A stretch of 64,000 nt of DNA from Chamaecyparis obtusa (Eukaryota > Streptophyta > Pinopsida > Cupressales > Cupressaceae). The DNA lies in contig BSBK01001539.1 of assembly GCA_027943335.1 (NCBI GenBank), forward strand, positions 186,001-250,000. Reading direction: 5' to 3'. Made by a program: the position numbers and the translations under genes. Each line of letters begins with the position of its first letter. Positions within the stretch are counted from its first letter, which is position 1. Below are positions 45,883 to 58,015 of the stretch, one piece after another. Under the pieces are notes generated by a model that did no database searches, was not told where the DNA came from, and saw nothing but the letters and a program-made list of their open reading frames with translations.

Positions 45883-48355
45883 CTAATCAAATTGAGAATC
45901 ATAAGGATTCTCAAGAAAATCCACATTCTCATCATCTCCAACTGCTGCAAGTTCAAGATCATTTGAACCAAGAACGGTTCCACTTGTGCTAGATGCACCA
46001 TGTGTCATGGTATCATCACCATCATTTGTGATTGCCATTAGATCATGAAGCGTTGCATCCAAGTTTGCACACTCAGGGGTTACATCCCAAAGCTTGGTTG
46101 ACCCTTCCTTGTATTCATTTTGGTTGAGTGACAAAAGACGCAAGTTGATATGAATGTAAACCAAGTCCTCAGTTTTCTTTGAGCCCAACCGGTTGCGCTT
46201 CACTAAATGGATATAGGAGTATGTACTCCGATTCCGTTCAGCAGCAGAAGAACTTGCAACCTGGATAGTGTTCACAAAATTAAACATACAAATGAAAAAC
46301 AATTTAAAGAATGTTAAACACTAAATTGTAGAATACAAGTGGTAAACAAAAACCAAAAAAAACTTACTTGTGACAGGGTCTTGATTGCAAGAGGTTGTAG
46401 ATGCTTGTATGGTTGACCATACATGTACCACCAAGTGATAGCTCCCATTTTATATTGGTCCTTTATTGCAAATGGAGACATTTTTACACCCGAAGCAAAT
46501 AAGTCAAATTCTAGCCTCACTGTGTCATGCATTTCCTCATCTGGGAAGAGTCTTGCAAAAGCTTTGTAGCACCCATTGGCAACTTCTTCATCCGCATATG
46601 GTGCAACTCTATCTGGCATAGCAAGTACTTTCTCACTATAGTACCTCAGAGATAAGGCATATGCAAGGAGGTGCAATGGGGTGGTCATCTTCTCCCAGCG
46701 ATGATGAATGATTTCTTCCACCTTATTGCATAAGGCTTCACATTTTGTGGGGTCATTCTCATGTTGTTGTATGGAAACTTTTACCTTCTCAACCATGGTG
46801 TCCATGCCATCATACGCATCGCCCAAGCAAGGTGCATCTGTATCGGCAAAGCGAAGCATAGTTATAATAGGCTCCGTAAAATCCAATACAAATTGCACAC
46901 GAGCCCACCAATTGTCATCCAAGACCAAAGCCTTGACCTTTTGGGCGCTATCTGAATTCGAAGCCTTCCATATACCCCACTAGTTAGAAATAACCATTTG
47001 GCTTAATGCCACTTGCACTTTGACAAGTCGTCTCATAACAACAATATGAGACACAAAACGGGTCTCAGCAACCTAAGCAAGTTAACAATATGTCAAAGTT
47101 ATATACAATTTGATAATTGAACATGAACATAAAATTTATTAAAAATCAATAAATAAATAAAATTTTTAATTTACTAATTACAATGAATTTACCTTCAGCA
47201 GCTCCAATTTGGAGAATGATCTAAATATGGATTGCGACATGTGGTGGTTTGTCACAAACATTTGTATCTCCTCCCCTTATTGGTAAATTTGCTTCACCCA
47301 ATCTATTTGAGTGCCAATTTGTTGCATGATCAAGTTTAGGAGTGTACAGTGCATGGTGTCCAAAAGATATGGTCATACCGACCCTCAACCAAAGCACCTG
47401 CACCCCTACAATTTTTGGCATTGTCTATAACCACCTAGACCACATTCTCACTACCCACCATCTCTATGGCCTCAATGAGAATTCTAGAAATGAATTGTGA
47501 ATCCTTCGCCTGCCCTTCACATTCAACAGCTCTCAAAAACATTGCCCCTTAGGGGGACATTGCAATCACATTAATCAATGGTCGATTTCTTGCATCTTTC
47601 CATCCATCAAACACAATAGTTATACCAGAGGTTTTCCATGCATGTTTCATTGGTTGAAGAGCTCTCTCTATACAAGTCCTCTCTTTTTGCAATAGAGTGG
47701 TACGCACCTTTTCATACCCGGGACTTACATAATCAGCTAGAGCTCTAAGTATGGCTTGCACCATTTCCTTCCAATATGGTGATCTTACCAAGTTGAAAGG
47801 AAGACCATTGGCATAGAGGCAACGTGCAATGGCTTCATCAGCAAGCTCTCTTGCCTCCATTTTAAATGCGTTGTCCAAAGGGCCTCTTTTGCGGGTGGTA
47901 ACCTCTACTTCTTCATCTTCCTCTCTTGTTACAGGTACTTGCAAGAATGGATGTTTGGAGGATGCAACTGGTTCAGTGGGTAATTGCATTTTGTTCTTTC
48001 CTAATGGAGGTTGATAAAAACTTTTTTTTGATCTTTTCACCAATTTATCAGCCTCTTCTTGTTCTCTTACAAATGAAGCTATTTGTGCATCAGACATCCC
48101 CTTCCCAGTTGTACCTTTGCACATTGCAAATCCTTTACCAGCAGGGCCCATAAAATGATGTTTGACCTGGGAATATGAGCTATTGAATGCTTTTCCTTTG
48201 TTACTTCGACAATAATTACACTTCCAAAGATACAAGCCACCTCCTGAAACCTGTGATACTCTTGTCGTATGTCTCCATAAAGGAGATCCAACATCAATAT
48301 TAAAATTATTGGTTCCTTGCCCTCCAACTGAACTTTGACTACCGATGGTGGCCAT
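45883..48355 (-). pseudogene. hAT transposase (BED-like finger, DUF659, hAT dimerisation)
   Basis: Three exons are evident on the minus strand: 48355-47193, 47072-46368 and 46260-45883, with GT...AG introns at 47073-47192 and 46261-46367. The ATG at 48355 gives MATIGSQSSVGGQG. A BED-like zinc finger follows (WKCNYC ... SSYSQVKHHFMG), then a DUF659-type core with GITIVFDGWKDARNRPLINV and VVIDNAKNC, and at the C-terminus the dimerisation region (SSSAAERNRSTYSY). Lesions are TAA at 47549-47551, TAG at 47435-47437 (where the 60-kb copy has Gln, so CAG to TAG), a frameshift near 47340, a further in-frame stop near 47280 and TAG near 46980. Intron positions are shared with the copy at 60-62 kb. Confidence 0.92.
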
Positions 48356-48890
48356 TCTTGCACAATACAGTCTAGTTTCTTGCTGTAATAAGAAAATAAA
48401 TAAATTTAATTTAGAAAAAAACTACAAACATCAAGCATACAAGTGCAAAAAAATGATACAAATAGATAGTTAAACTTGTTTGTTTATTTCTTTTTTTTTT
48501 TAAATTTGAAAAAAACTTCAAAAATTTCTTCACAAACTTGAAAAAAAATTTAAAATAATCAAAATCTCAAAGAAATTCATTAAACAACTTGAGAATGGGA
48601 TCAATTGCTTACCTAGAATGCGTAAAAATGCTTTGTGGAAGCTCTCCCTTGCTCTATGAACGTTCCTCTTCAAAAATAACCAACTTGCCTTCAAAATCCA
48701 AAAAATGGAGAGCAAATGAGAAAATATTCAGCCTACAAACAAAATGGGATAAAGCATGGTCGAATGGCCTCTTTTAGGGCCGTTTTAGGGTTTAGGGCAA
48801 AAAAAAGAAGTTAAAAAAGGCTTAATTGCACATGTCTTAATTTTTTTTAAAGTGAAAATTGCTTTAAAATTTTGTTTTTTCCTGCAGGCT

Positions 48891-49190
48891 CCCGCGGATG
48901 CTCTCGGATGCGTCCGGATGCCCTATGGGTGCCACCCGGATGCCACCACAGGCGCTCGGATGCAGGTGGATGCCTGTTGCAGGCATCCACTCGCATCCGA
49001 GTGCCTGTGGTGGCATCCGGGTGGCTCGGATGCCACCACAGGCACTCGGATGCGAGTGGATGCCTGCAACAGGCATCCACCCACATCCGAGGGCCTGTGG
49101 TGGCATCCGGGTGGCACCCACAGGGTATCTGCACCAGTATCGGCACCCACTCACATCCGCTCCCGCATCCGAGCTCCAGCAGGACGCATT
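48891..49190. repeat. Nested long palindromes at the hAT 5' subterminal region
   Basis: The first palindrome has 45-nt arms (48932-48976/48980-49024, three mismatches, loop TTG). The second has 40-nt arms (49027-49066/49070-49109, a few mismatches, loop CAA). Between them GTGGTGGCATCCG / CGGATGCCACCAC forms a third with perfect 13-bp arms. All are built from CGGATGC, GGTGGATGCC and CACAGGC words. It is GC-rich in an AT-rich setting. The block lies upstream of the transposase gene at the element's end, where subterminal transposase-binding repeats occur in hAT elements. Confidence 0.93.
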
Positions 49191-49208
49191 GGTATCCTAG
49201 ACCAAGTG

Positions 49209-51182
49209 TATAACCCTTCTTGATATCTTTTGATGGTGATAACAACATATTTAATATAATAAAATGTCTTGTTGCCAGATTAATCATAACAAGTTTACTT
49301 CTTGTTAGCTACTCTAATCCAAGTTGCCTTAACAATCAGTCAACAAATGTTGGACAAAATCATATTGTAAGTTAACTTGCAATTCAAGGGTGAAAGTATG
49401 CTGGTCCAAATGCACTAGTCCTGAGTGTCCAAAATGAGCCTTTCTATGTACCACCATCACTGAGTCTTGTTATAGTCTCATTGATTCACCTAACCAATCT
49501 GTGTGTATCTTTGTAATTTGCCTCACCTTTTAATGTGTGTACACCACAACATAATAATTATTATCTCCTAACAATAACACATAGCATATCACATTCATTT
49601 AAATTTTATGTATCCAAATTGGAATCAGGGATAGGTATGGAAACATGGGTACGGTATGCTGGTATGACAAAAGAAAGATTGAGCTTGGTACATCTGGGTA
49701 AATCCATATAAAAAGCATATAGAAATATGTGTGTATTCATATACATGTAATGTATGTGTGTGCATATACATATACATGTGTGTGTGTTACATGCATAGTT
49801 TGCACACGCGGACTCGGAGAGTACTCAGCAAGCCCAAAATTTTCAACTCAGTAAAAACCCGTAAAATACACGGCAAGAACTCAGCAACTTAGATAGTACT
49901 TAAAATTGAAATTACTTTTAAAAACATATATTTTTGCAAAATTCAATTACAAAATGTATAGAATTAAAAATTGACATCTCAAAAGAGAAAATGCAAATTT
50001 TATAGCAAAAAAGTTGTGGGAAAACAAGTTTTAACCAGCATTTTATTCGTGTAGTCACTTTTACTCACGTTTTTCTTGTGTCTATAATAATCCATGAGTT
50101 AAACTTAAGAAAACTCGAGGAGCAAAAGAGTTGCTCAGAGTTTGCAAACTATGTTGATACATGTATACGTATGTATATGTTTAAATATACATACAAATAC
50201 ATACACACATATATACATGTGCATATGTACATTATACATACATACACACGTGTTATATACATAGTACATAAACATCTACAGTACATACTATATATGTATA
50301 TATGTATATACATATATAGTATATGTATCTGTACACACATATTTGCAGCCTAAGAAAACATTCGCAATACCACATATCATGCATATGCTACACAAACTGC
50401 CATAAATATTACAAATTTGAAATACAATACACTAATTCAGTATCAATTTGTCAAACTCAACTTCAATATTATAATTATATAATCAGTAACCAGAATCACA
50501 TTTAGTGTAAATCTTCAGATGATTGTAATAAATCTAGGACCAATAATTCTCAACTTGTTCTAAATATATATATATATATATATCTCACACACACACACAC
50601 ACAAAACAGGAATTAAATACACAATACCATACATTATGTGTATGCTACACAAAACTGCCATAAATATTACAAATTTTAAATACATACACTAATTCAATAT
50701 CAATTTGTCAAACTCGAATGTCAAGATAGATACTCCTTGTTCAATATTATAATAATACAATCAATAATTATAGTCACATTTAGTGTAACTCTTCAGATGA
50801 TTGTAATATATCAAAAACCAATAATTATAAACATGTTCTATATTTTTTAAGAACACTGAAAGACAGAAATTGATCTTGAGTAAAACCAAGAAGCAAATGC
50901 TATAAAATAAAAATACTCAAATTGCTGTAAATAAACATTGCACGTGAATACAGCTCTCTGCCATTTTGTCCAAACAAGGTTTCACGTATAGCTTGCTTTT
51001 AACATGACTACAACCTCAACTAAATCCCCCTGCCTTTTTCTTTTACCATTCCCTCCAACACAAAAGAAACCTTAGAAAACCAAAAACTTTTTCAAAAACA
51101 ACCTAAGATTTGTACACAAATCTATGCCCTGAAGTTGCACTCATCACATGAAGGTATAGTCAAGGCAAAGACTAGATGAGCT
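49209..51182. other. Intergenic sequence with a hAT-end fragment and duplications
   Basis: No gene. Near 49795-49892 a short GC-richer patch runs from CATAGTTTGCACACGCGGAC to CAGCAACTTAG, similar to hAT ends, but the flanks do not match. A 257-bp-period duplication follows (50364-50850). CATACATA microsatellites occupy 49720-49790 and 50150-50330. Confidence 0.5.
50364..50850. repeat. Diverged tandem duplication, period about 257 bp
   Basis: The block around TATGCTACACAAA-CTGCC, AATTTGTCAAACTC, CACATTTAGTGTAA and CTTCAGATGATTGTAAT occurs at 50364-50570 and again at 50621-50850, separated by TA and CA microsatellites. Confidence 0.85.
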
Positions 51183-51187
51183 GTACA

Positions 51188-53280
51188 TATTATGTCCCCA
51201 AATTAGAACTCAAATTTTTCCCTATATTATAGTTACTATATAAAAGCAAGTAGGGTTTTTAGGGTACCTTTTTGCTTTGATTGAGATCTTGCAAGCTAGG
51301 AAACACTATAATCATAATTCATGAAGAGTTAGAAATAAACATATATCAGATTAATAGATTGCTTGAATGAGATTTTAAAATGTCTCAACCATAGAAGTAA
51401 TAAGGTAGGGCGATTTGATGACATGCCGAAGAGACTTCTACACTGGGCCCAAGAGTGGATATACCATTTCTCCTGGCCTCATGTGGCCCTTGCCATACAA
51501 ATGAGGTGGTGTGCCTAGTGTGGTGTCCTATCACCATTCTCCTCATCCTTGTCATTTCTACCTCACCTCCACTGGTTGAGCATCCATATGCATTGGTTCA
51601 CCATGATAGAGGTCATGAGGGTCATTCACAGCAGGGTGCCCAGAAGGTCCCTCTTTCCTAAGCCCAAAGGCATGCTTAGAAGGTGACCTCGTCACCATTT
51701 TACCTCCTATGACTACCTCATTTCCCGTACCATGGCTAATTGCAGTAGACAGAAAACATAAATTTCATATTACAGCATTCACGAGTCAACAATGAAGTGC
51801 ATATTAGATCATGGGTATGCAGACGCATATAGCAGTCTGTATGTATATCTACATATAACAGTCACATACTAATATTATTCCTTTGAAATGCATACATAAT
51901 CCAAATAGAGAACAATCTTTAAGTACTTATTACATCATATATATCGATAATTGAACGAATGTGGCATTCATCAATTGAGAAGTGATCACTGAGTTAGTGC
52001 TGATTTGATGTATTGGTTACTGATGATAGATAAATGATCCTTGACTACTGGGAATGATTTCTCCTTTATACATTAGTGGTAAAGGGTCACTACCTTTCAA
52101 ATTAAGTCACCACTTTCCATTGTGGCCTTTGAGGATAATATATTATTCCCCAACTTTATCTCCCTTGGATGCCCTCTTCAAATGAAGCCGCCTCCTCTTT
52201 ATACCTTTCAATGTGAGGAAGAGTCACATCTCTTCACCATACAATTACCACCCTCCAAAAGGGTCACAACCCTTCAGCATTGCTGCCCCTTTGGAAGTTA
52301 CTTCCTTGTTATCTTCCCTTCTTCTTCTTCCATTAAACCTTCCTTAATTCCTATGCCCCCCCCTTATGCAGATCAGAACTGTCTTATATCTCAGAACAGA
52401 ACTTACTACGATTACCTTCCTTATGGTGATCCCTTCTTCCATGCCTTCAACAAATGAGTTTCCCTCCTATTTATATCTTCATGATGGGAGAGTCACAACC
52501 TTTCATTATTACAAGTTTTCAAGAGAGTCACAACCCTTCGTCCTTTATGCCTTTTGAAAGAATCACAACCTTTCATAACTACCACCTTTTGAAAGAGTCA
52601 CAATCCTTCATTATTACAACCCTTTTCCTTTTGAAGGAGTCACTTCCTTATTCTTTCTTCTCAATTTATTCTTTCTTGATTCATACCTTCAAACTATGTC
52701 ATCTCTTTATACTTCTCCTTTAAGTCTGCATAGACTTTCCTTCTGTATTTATATCTGCATATACTCTACATACAATTCTGCTATAAACTCTTCTTACGGT
52801 TATGCCTTCAACCTTACTTCGATGATTTTGCCTTTTATCTTCTCCTTTGCAGATCTGCAAATGTAAGTCTGATATAAACTCTTGCTCCCCCTCAAATGCA
52901 TTCTACAACTTATTAATATATCTTCCCAAGAGTGGTGTCTCTTCCACTTTTTAATTGCTCCTTAACTAATCTTAATTGCTGCTCTTTATTTCTAATTCAG
53001 ATTTATTTCTGAATTCTTCTCCAATTCCAACTTGATTAATCCATATTTCATTTTCCAATTTTCTTTGCTTCATCCATGTCCCCTTTCAAATGAAATCGTC
53101 TCCCTTTTATATCTTATGTTGAGGGAGTCACAACTCTTCACTACATGCTCCTTGACCTTTCATTAAACTTAACTAACATGTAATTATATTTTATTATTAT
53201 TCATTTATTTATTTATTTAAATTAAAATTTTCTTAATTATTATTTATTGTCAAATCCTATTTCAGAAAGGGGACATTACA
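51188..53280 (-). mobile_element. Solo LTR, gypsy type, minus orientation, 2.1 kb
   Basis: On the minus strand the unit starts TGTAATGTCCCCTTTCTG (53280) and ends GGGGACATAATA (51188), so the ends are inverted repeats of each other. An exact 5-bp duplication, GTACA, flanks it (51183-51187 and 53281-53285). The start matches the LTRs at 28581 and 38794. It is longer than those and may hold an insertion. A cluster of short hairpins with a GTCAC loop occupies 52081-52649. No coding region is credible. Confidence 0.7.
52081..52649. repeat. Dispersed hairpins with a common GTCAC-type loop
   Basis: Examples are AAAGG-gtcacta-CCTTT (52081-52097), GAAGAG-tcacat-CTCTTC (52218-52235), AAGGGT-caca-ACCCTT (52259-52274), GAAAG-aatcacaac-CTTTC (52556-52574) and AAGGA-gtcact-TCCTT (52634-52649). 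Further GAGTCACAA words in the block have imperfect arms. The loop core TCAC is kept while the arms differ yet remain complementary. GGAAGT-T-ACTTCC (52293-52305) is a related form. Confidence 0.75.
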
Positions 53281-53285
53281 GTACA

Positions 53286-54162
53286 AAACACAAATAAAAA
53301 GCTAAACATTCATAGCAACACTAGCAGCAAAACACACATACAAGCAACAATGCATACATCTATATTACTCAGCTATTGTAGGCAAAGAAAGAATAGTAAT
53401 CTCTTGTGCAAGAGGAGCAAAAGGAGTCATCATCTCATCTGTTTCAAGTCTCTTCCCTTTTATTCATTCTAAGAGACAAGCAATGCAACAAAAACTCACC
53501 CATGGGAAGAATCCAAATGTGTAGAGTACCCTAAGGATCATGAGAGGGCTTACGCATGCAATCACCTCAAAGTCACCACAACACAACTTAAAGTGCCCAA
53601 GTACAAGTATACACAATTACAAATGAATTCAAGTAAAAACATATGTGCCTTTGCCAAATACACAAGCAAATTGAACCCATTTCCAGTTCCAAAATGACTC
53701 ATACCTGAGAATATCTAGGTTTTTAGCCAATTCTGTAACATACTTAAAACTATAACTTATAGTTATATTACAGTAGTAGTGTGCACCAAAAATTCCTATT
53801 TGGTCGCAAAGTGCTCCCATCATCTTATATTTACATTGTCTTCCTAATTCTATTGTATTTACTATTTATTCTTATTATTTCTACTACAATTGCATGTGTT
53901 GGGTCCCATCACTAGTACCAAAGCTAAAATCTTGGCCTAAATAGTTTTCACGCTGCAAATTATCTCTGGTAGATTGAAAAGAAATAAAGACTCTTGAATG
54001 ATGGGAGTTCTAACATCACTAATAGAGTTCAAGGAAAAGGGGGAAGAAAATGTGTTACAAACAACACTGACCACAAAACTCAAATTCATCAATTCTTGCA
54101 GACATGTGCACTAGACTTGAGCACCCCATCATGTCATACACTTGTAACAAACTATTGATCAT
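53286..54162. other. Intergenic sequence, nothing recognised
   Basis: AT-rich, no domain-like frames, no repeats that stand out. It borders the plastid-derived block. Confidence 0.4.
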
Positions 54163-54363
54163 TCCTCTTTTTGCTCTATCAAACACAAAATCACAGGCTT
54201 CTGATAAAAAACGAGCGGTATAAGTCAAATTTATAATATGACTATCTTTACGTTCTTTAAAAATGTAAGGTGCCATTTTAGGATTCCATTTTCTGGTCTC
54301 ATGACCAAAATGAACTACTTTTACCATCTCTTTCAAATTGATGTTCCAATTTTTTTTCATCAT
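54163..54363 (-). pseudogene. Truncated plastid-derived rps2
   Basis: The frame starts at 54363 with [13 protein letters not shown] and follows plastid S2 through [18 protein letters not shown] and [18 protein letters not shown] to AKRG, about residue 67 of some 235. Nuclear sequence then continues the frame. Plastid S2 is a small-subunit ribosomal protein. The copy lacks two thirds of the gene and cannot function. The spacing to the rpoC2 stop (54544) is that of a plastid operon. Confidence 0.92.
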
Positions 54364-54543
54364 TTTATTTTTCTGCTTTTTAATATGAACTGGAATATCT
54401 GCATTCCAATGGAACGGGTTAGATTGCTTGCCGTAGCGTACTTGTTATAGGTATTCATTTGATCTTTTCTTTATTTTTATACAATAAATAAAGCAAATTT
54501 GTTAGATTTCTTTATTTATTTATAAAAAATACTTTTCTACTGC

Positions 54544-55291
<748 letters not shown>

Positions 55292-56087
55292 CAGTCTGAT
55301 ATGCGTAGTAACATTCTCATTGAAGCCAAAAAAGAGTGTTGCATGGAACTTTCATTCTTCAATCATTGTTTGCAAGGAAATAGGTACAATGCTCATTCGT
55401 GTGCTCCACTCCTATCATGCCCTCCTCTCAACCTGTCACCTTCCTCTCATCCACATGCTACTAGCAGTGCCACCTATGCTACAGCGGCAACTTCATTGTT
55501 GAAATATACAATCCCCATCATTCTTTGTTGTTGCACTTTTGCCTTTTGTGCACCATTAGTTCCAACTATGTCCTCCCCTCCCCTTCTCCTTGCCTTCTGC
55601 TAACTACTCCATTTGCATTCCATCTATTTTGCAAGCATAATTGAGTTTGAAATACGTAGTGAAAGAGATGTGTACCAAGCACCTTCCAATAAGTTTTCAA
55701 TCTAGACCAATCTATGCACCAATTCCCTATGGTGGCTACTATAAGGTCCCAAGCGAGTGGAGATGGCATACCTTCTTAAAAGGATCAAATCAACTCCAAA
55801 CTAAACTCATCAATTGAATTGAATGATCCAAATTCAAACACAACCTATTAAGAAGCATTAGCAATCAATTGGTGAATGTTGAAAATATATAGTCAACAAG
55901 GTTCAAGGTATAACAACACAAATAATTGAAAAAAAAAAATTCAAATGAGTTGTGCGAGCGGTAAGCGAGAAACCCCTAGTTCGAATGTAGGCAAGAAAGA
56001 TTCACATGGTGAGAAAAAGCTTCCCTGTGCTAATAATGAATGTTTTCTTGATGGAAATGTCGGCAGACAATACTGGGTCACACGATG
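55292..56087. other. Intergenic sequence, nothing recognised
   Basis: No domain-like frame is defensible. The open frame at 55202-55603 has a Ser/Pro/Cys-rich composition without recognisable motifs. No TSD or LTR was identified. Confidence 0.4.
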
Positions 56088-56826
56088 TTCATTGTATTCC
56101 TTGTCCATGTGAGCAGGACACGCCTCTTCCTATAGTCGTTGTCACAATCTAAAAGGTGAATCAGCTTCCCTTAGCAAGGTAAGTGGGTCCTCCTTGGCTA
56201 CCAATATTCCCAAGATTATGGATCCCTTCCTCCTTTGGAAAGAATTTTTCAAAAGTGGTCAGATCATTACCATTGATATGGTATGTTAAAATAAAAGTGA
56301 GTTTTAATAATAACTCACGTAGCTATTTTAGGTTTGAAAGTATTTGGTTATATGTGATTGTATTACAAGTTGTTAGAACAACTTGTCTAAGTAAAGGAGT
56401 GGTTATAGGAGGTTATACTAGTTCTCCTATAATATACGAGATAATACTCCAATAGAAATGTAATGTATTCCTTGTCCATGTGAGCAGGACACGCCTCTTC
56501 CTACAGTTGTTGTCACCAATCTAAAAGGTGAATCAGCTTCCCTTAGCAAGGTAGGTGGGTCCTCCTTGACTACCAATATTCCCAAGATTATGGATCCCTT
56601 CCTCCTTTGGAAAGAATTTTTCAAAAGTGGTCAGATCGTTACCATTGATATGTATGTTAAAATAAAAGTGAGTTTTAATAATAACTCATGTAGCTATTTT
56701 AGGTTTGAAAGTATTTGGTTATATGTGATTGTATTACAAGTTGTTAGAACAACTTGTCTAAGTAAAGAAGTGGTTATAGGAGGTTATACTAGTTCTCCTA
56801 TAATATATGAGATGATACTCCAATAG
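56088..56826. repeat. Tandem duplication, period about 370 bp, including part of an LTR
   Basis: The block from TATTCCTTGTCCATGTGAGC through TTCCCAAGATTATGGATCCC to GATA(A/G)TACTCCAATAGAAATG occurs at about 56092-56457 and 56466-56826 with few differences. The second half of each copy is the 5' part of the LTR at 56655, so the duplication joined flank and LTR and postdates the insertion. Confidence 0.85.
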
Positions 56827-56905
56827 AAATGTAATGTATTTGATTGAAAAAAGTCAAACAATATGTATCATTTGTTTTTTTATTATTCTGCCCATATTTC
56901 TTATA
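56655..56905 (+). repeat. 5' LTR of the element
   Basis: 251 bp, followed by the primer-binding site at 56906-56917. It contains the uninterrupted form of the hAT target (56846-56853, GAAAAAAG, then TCAAACAATATG). Confidence 0.8.
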
Positions 56906-57726
56906 TGGTATCAAAGCTAGTACAACCCTGACTCTCTCACGAGAGGGGCTGGAATATGAACACAATATGATTTTTTGTCTCAAAGATTAGGGTAGTGTAG
57001 ATTGCAGTGGCAGATTTTGTTGCAGCTTGTTAGATCTTGGAGTTCATCGTTGAAGTCTGAGATAAAGGAGGAAAGGCAATGATAATTGCTGGTAGCTGTT
57101 CTCTTTGCTAGATTGCATACGAGGAAGAGGCATCGAGTAAGTCGTGTAGAGTTTCAAATTATTGACTGGGCTTATTCATGCCGATTGCCTTGGATTATAT
57201 CTCTGGAATCTGTCATGAAGTGAACACACTTCTAATTGTGGCAATGGAATTGGGATTGAAGTGCCATTGTTAGATAATGATGGCATAGTCTTCAAAAAGA
57301 TATTTAAAATGAATGTCAAGAATTCAAAAAGTGTGGAAAATTATAAAAGTTGTCTTAGTTGAAATTGGAGTGCATGATCAGTGGTACTTGACACTCCTTA
57401 TAAGAAATTAACATCAAGGGGGGAAGGATATATTCTTTCCTCACAACTTTGAAATTTGTCTCAAAAAGACTTACTAAGTAGCACACAACTTGGAGGCTGG
57501 AGGCACAGGAGGCTGGAGGACACTCAGTGACCTCTCGTCAGTCACTAGTGGCGTGGTTGCAAAATTGTTTTACTGAAAAAACAACTTGTGCCAAAATGAC
57601 TAAAGCTAGGATCGGTTTTCAGGTGGCAGTGACACGTCTCATATCATTTGTGATCAAAGTGGCAATGATCTACAATGGTGGCTGTATACGCAACAACGAG
57701 GGCTTGGTGTTCAAGATTTTTATGTA
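56906..57726 (+). other. Non-coding body of the LTR element
   Basis: It starts with TGGTATCAAAGCTAG (primer site). The rest has no gag-like or pol-like frame. It resembles the leader and collapsed body of a non-autonomous copia-type element. Confidence 0.5.
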
Positions 57727-57991
57727 AGTAATTGGATGTGTTTGTCCCCAATTACTATTGTTGGTTGTTAGTGAATGGATGAGTTTGTCCCCATTCACAA
57801 GATGATGTAAGTGATTAGAAGTGTTTGTCCCCAGTCACAGGAAGTTGGAGATTATGATTGGATGTGTTTGTCCCCAGTCATAATTGTTGTGAGCAGATGT
57901 GTGTGTCTATTCGTGACTGATGTTAGATAGACGTGTTTGTCCCTATCCAAACCTAATATAAGACCTTGGATAGATGTGTTAGTCCCTATCC
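57727..57991 (+). repeat. Array of hairpins with an invariant 12-nt loop
   Basis: At least six hairpins share the loop ATGTGTTTGTCC or a near copy, with different arms: 57727-57735/57748-57756 (AGTAATTGG/CCAATTACT), 57771-57778/57791-57798 (GTGAATGG/CCATTCAC), 57811-57818/57831-57838 (one mismatch, one G-T), 57851-57861/57874-57884 (ATTATGATTGG/CCAGTCATAAT, one G-T), 57923-57930/57943-57950 (one mismatch) and 57968-57973/57986-57991 (GGATAG/CTATCC). Decayed units lie near 57890-57915 and 57995-58015. Every loop is exactly 12 nt. Arms vary in sequence and length but stay complementary. Confidence 0.9.
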
Positions 57992-58015
57992 TTGGATCCA
58001 TAAGTAGATGTGTGC

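Larger units (their letters stand above)
45536..49200 (-). mobile_element. hAT transposon, 3.7 kb, with bounded ends
   Basis: Ends are CTAAGTTACCAATTCGG (45536) and, inverted, CTAGGATACCAATGCG (49200). An exact 8-bp target-site duplication, ACCAAGTG, flanks the element (45528-45535 and 49201-49208). It encodes a three-exon transposase on the minus strand. Subterminal regions carry many GGATGC/GGATTCGG words on the left (45547-45610), and on the right a 300-bp block of nested palindromes from the same words (48891-49190). The exact TSD suggests a recent insertion. The transposase nevertheless has several stops and a frameshift, so this copy would need another copy's enzyme to move. Confidence 0.95.

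Noticed and set aside
48847..49287. Overlapping open frames of 75-146 codons on both strands
   Set aside because: They are a by-product of the GC-rich palindromic subterminal repeats of the hAT element. Both strands are open because the words recur inverted.
49795..49892. Complete miniature hAT element
   Set aside because: Both edges resemble hAT ends, but the flanking octamers do not match and the unit is only about 100 bp. It is treated as a fragment.
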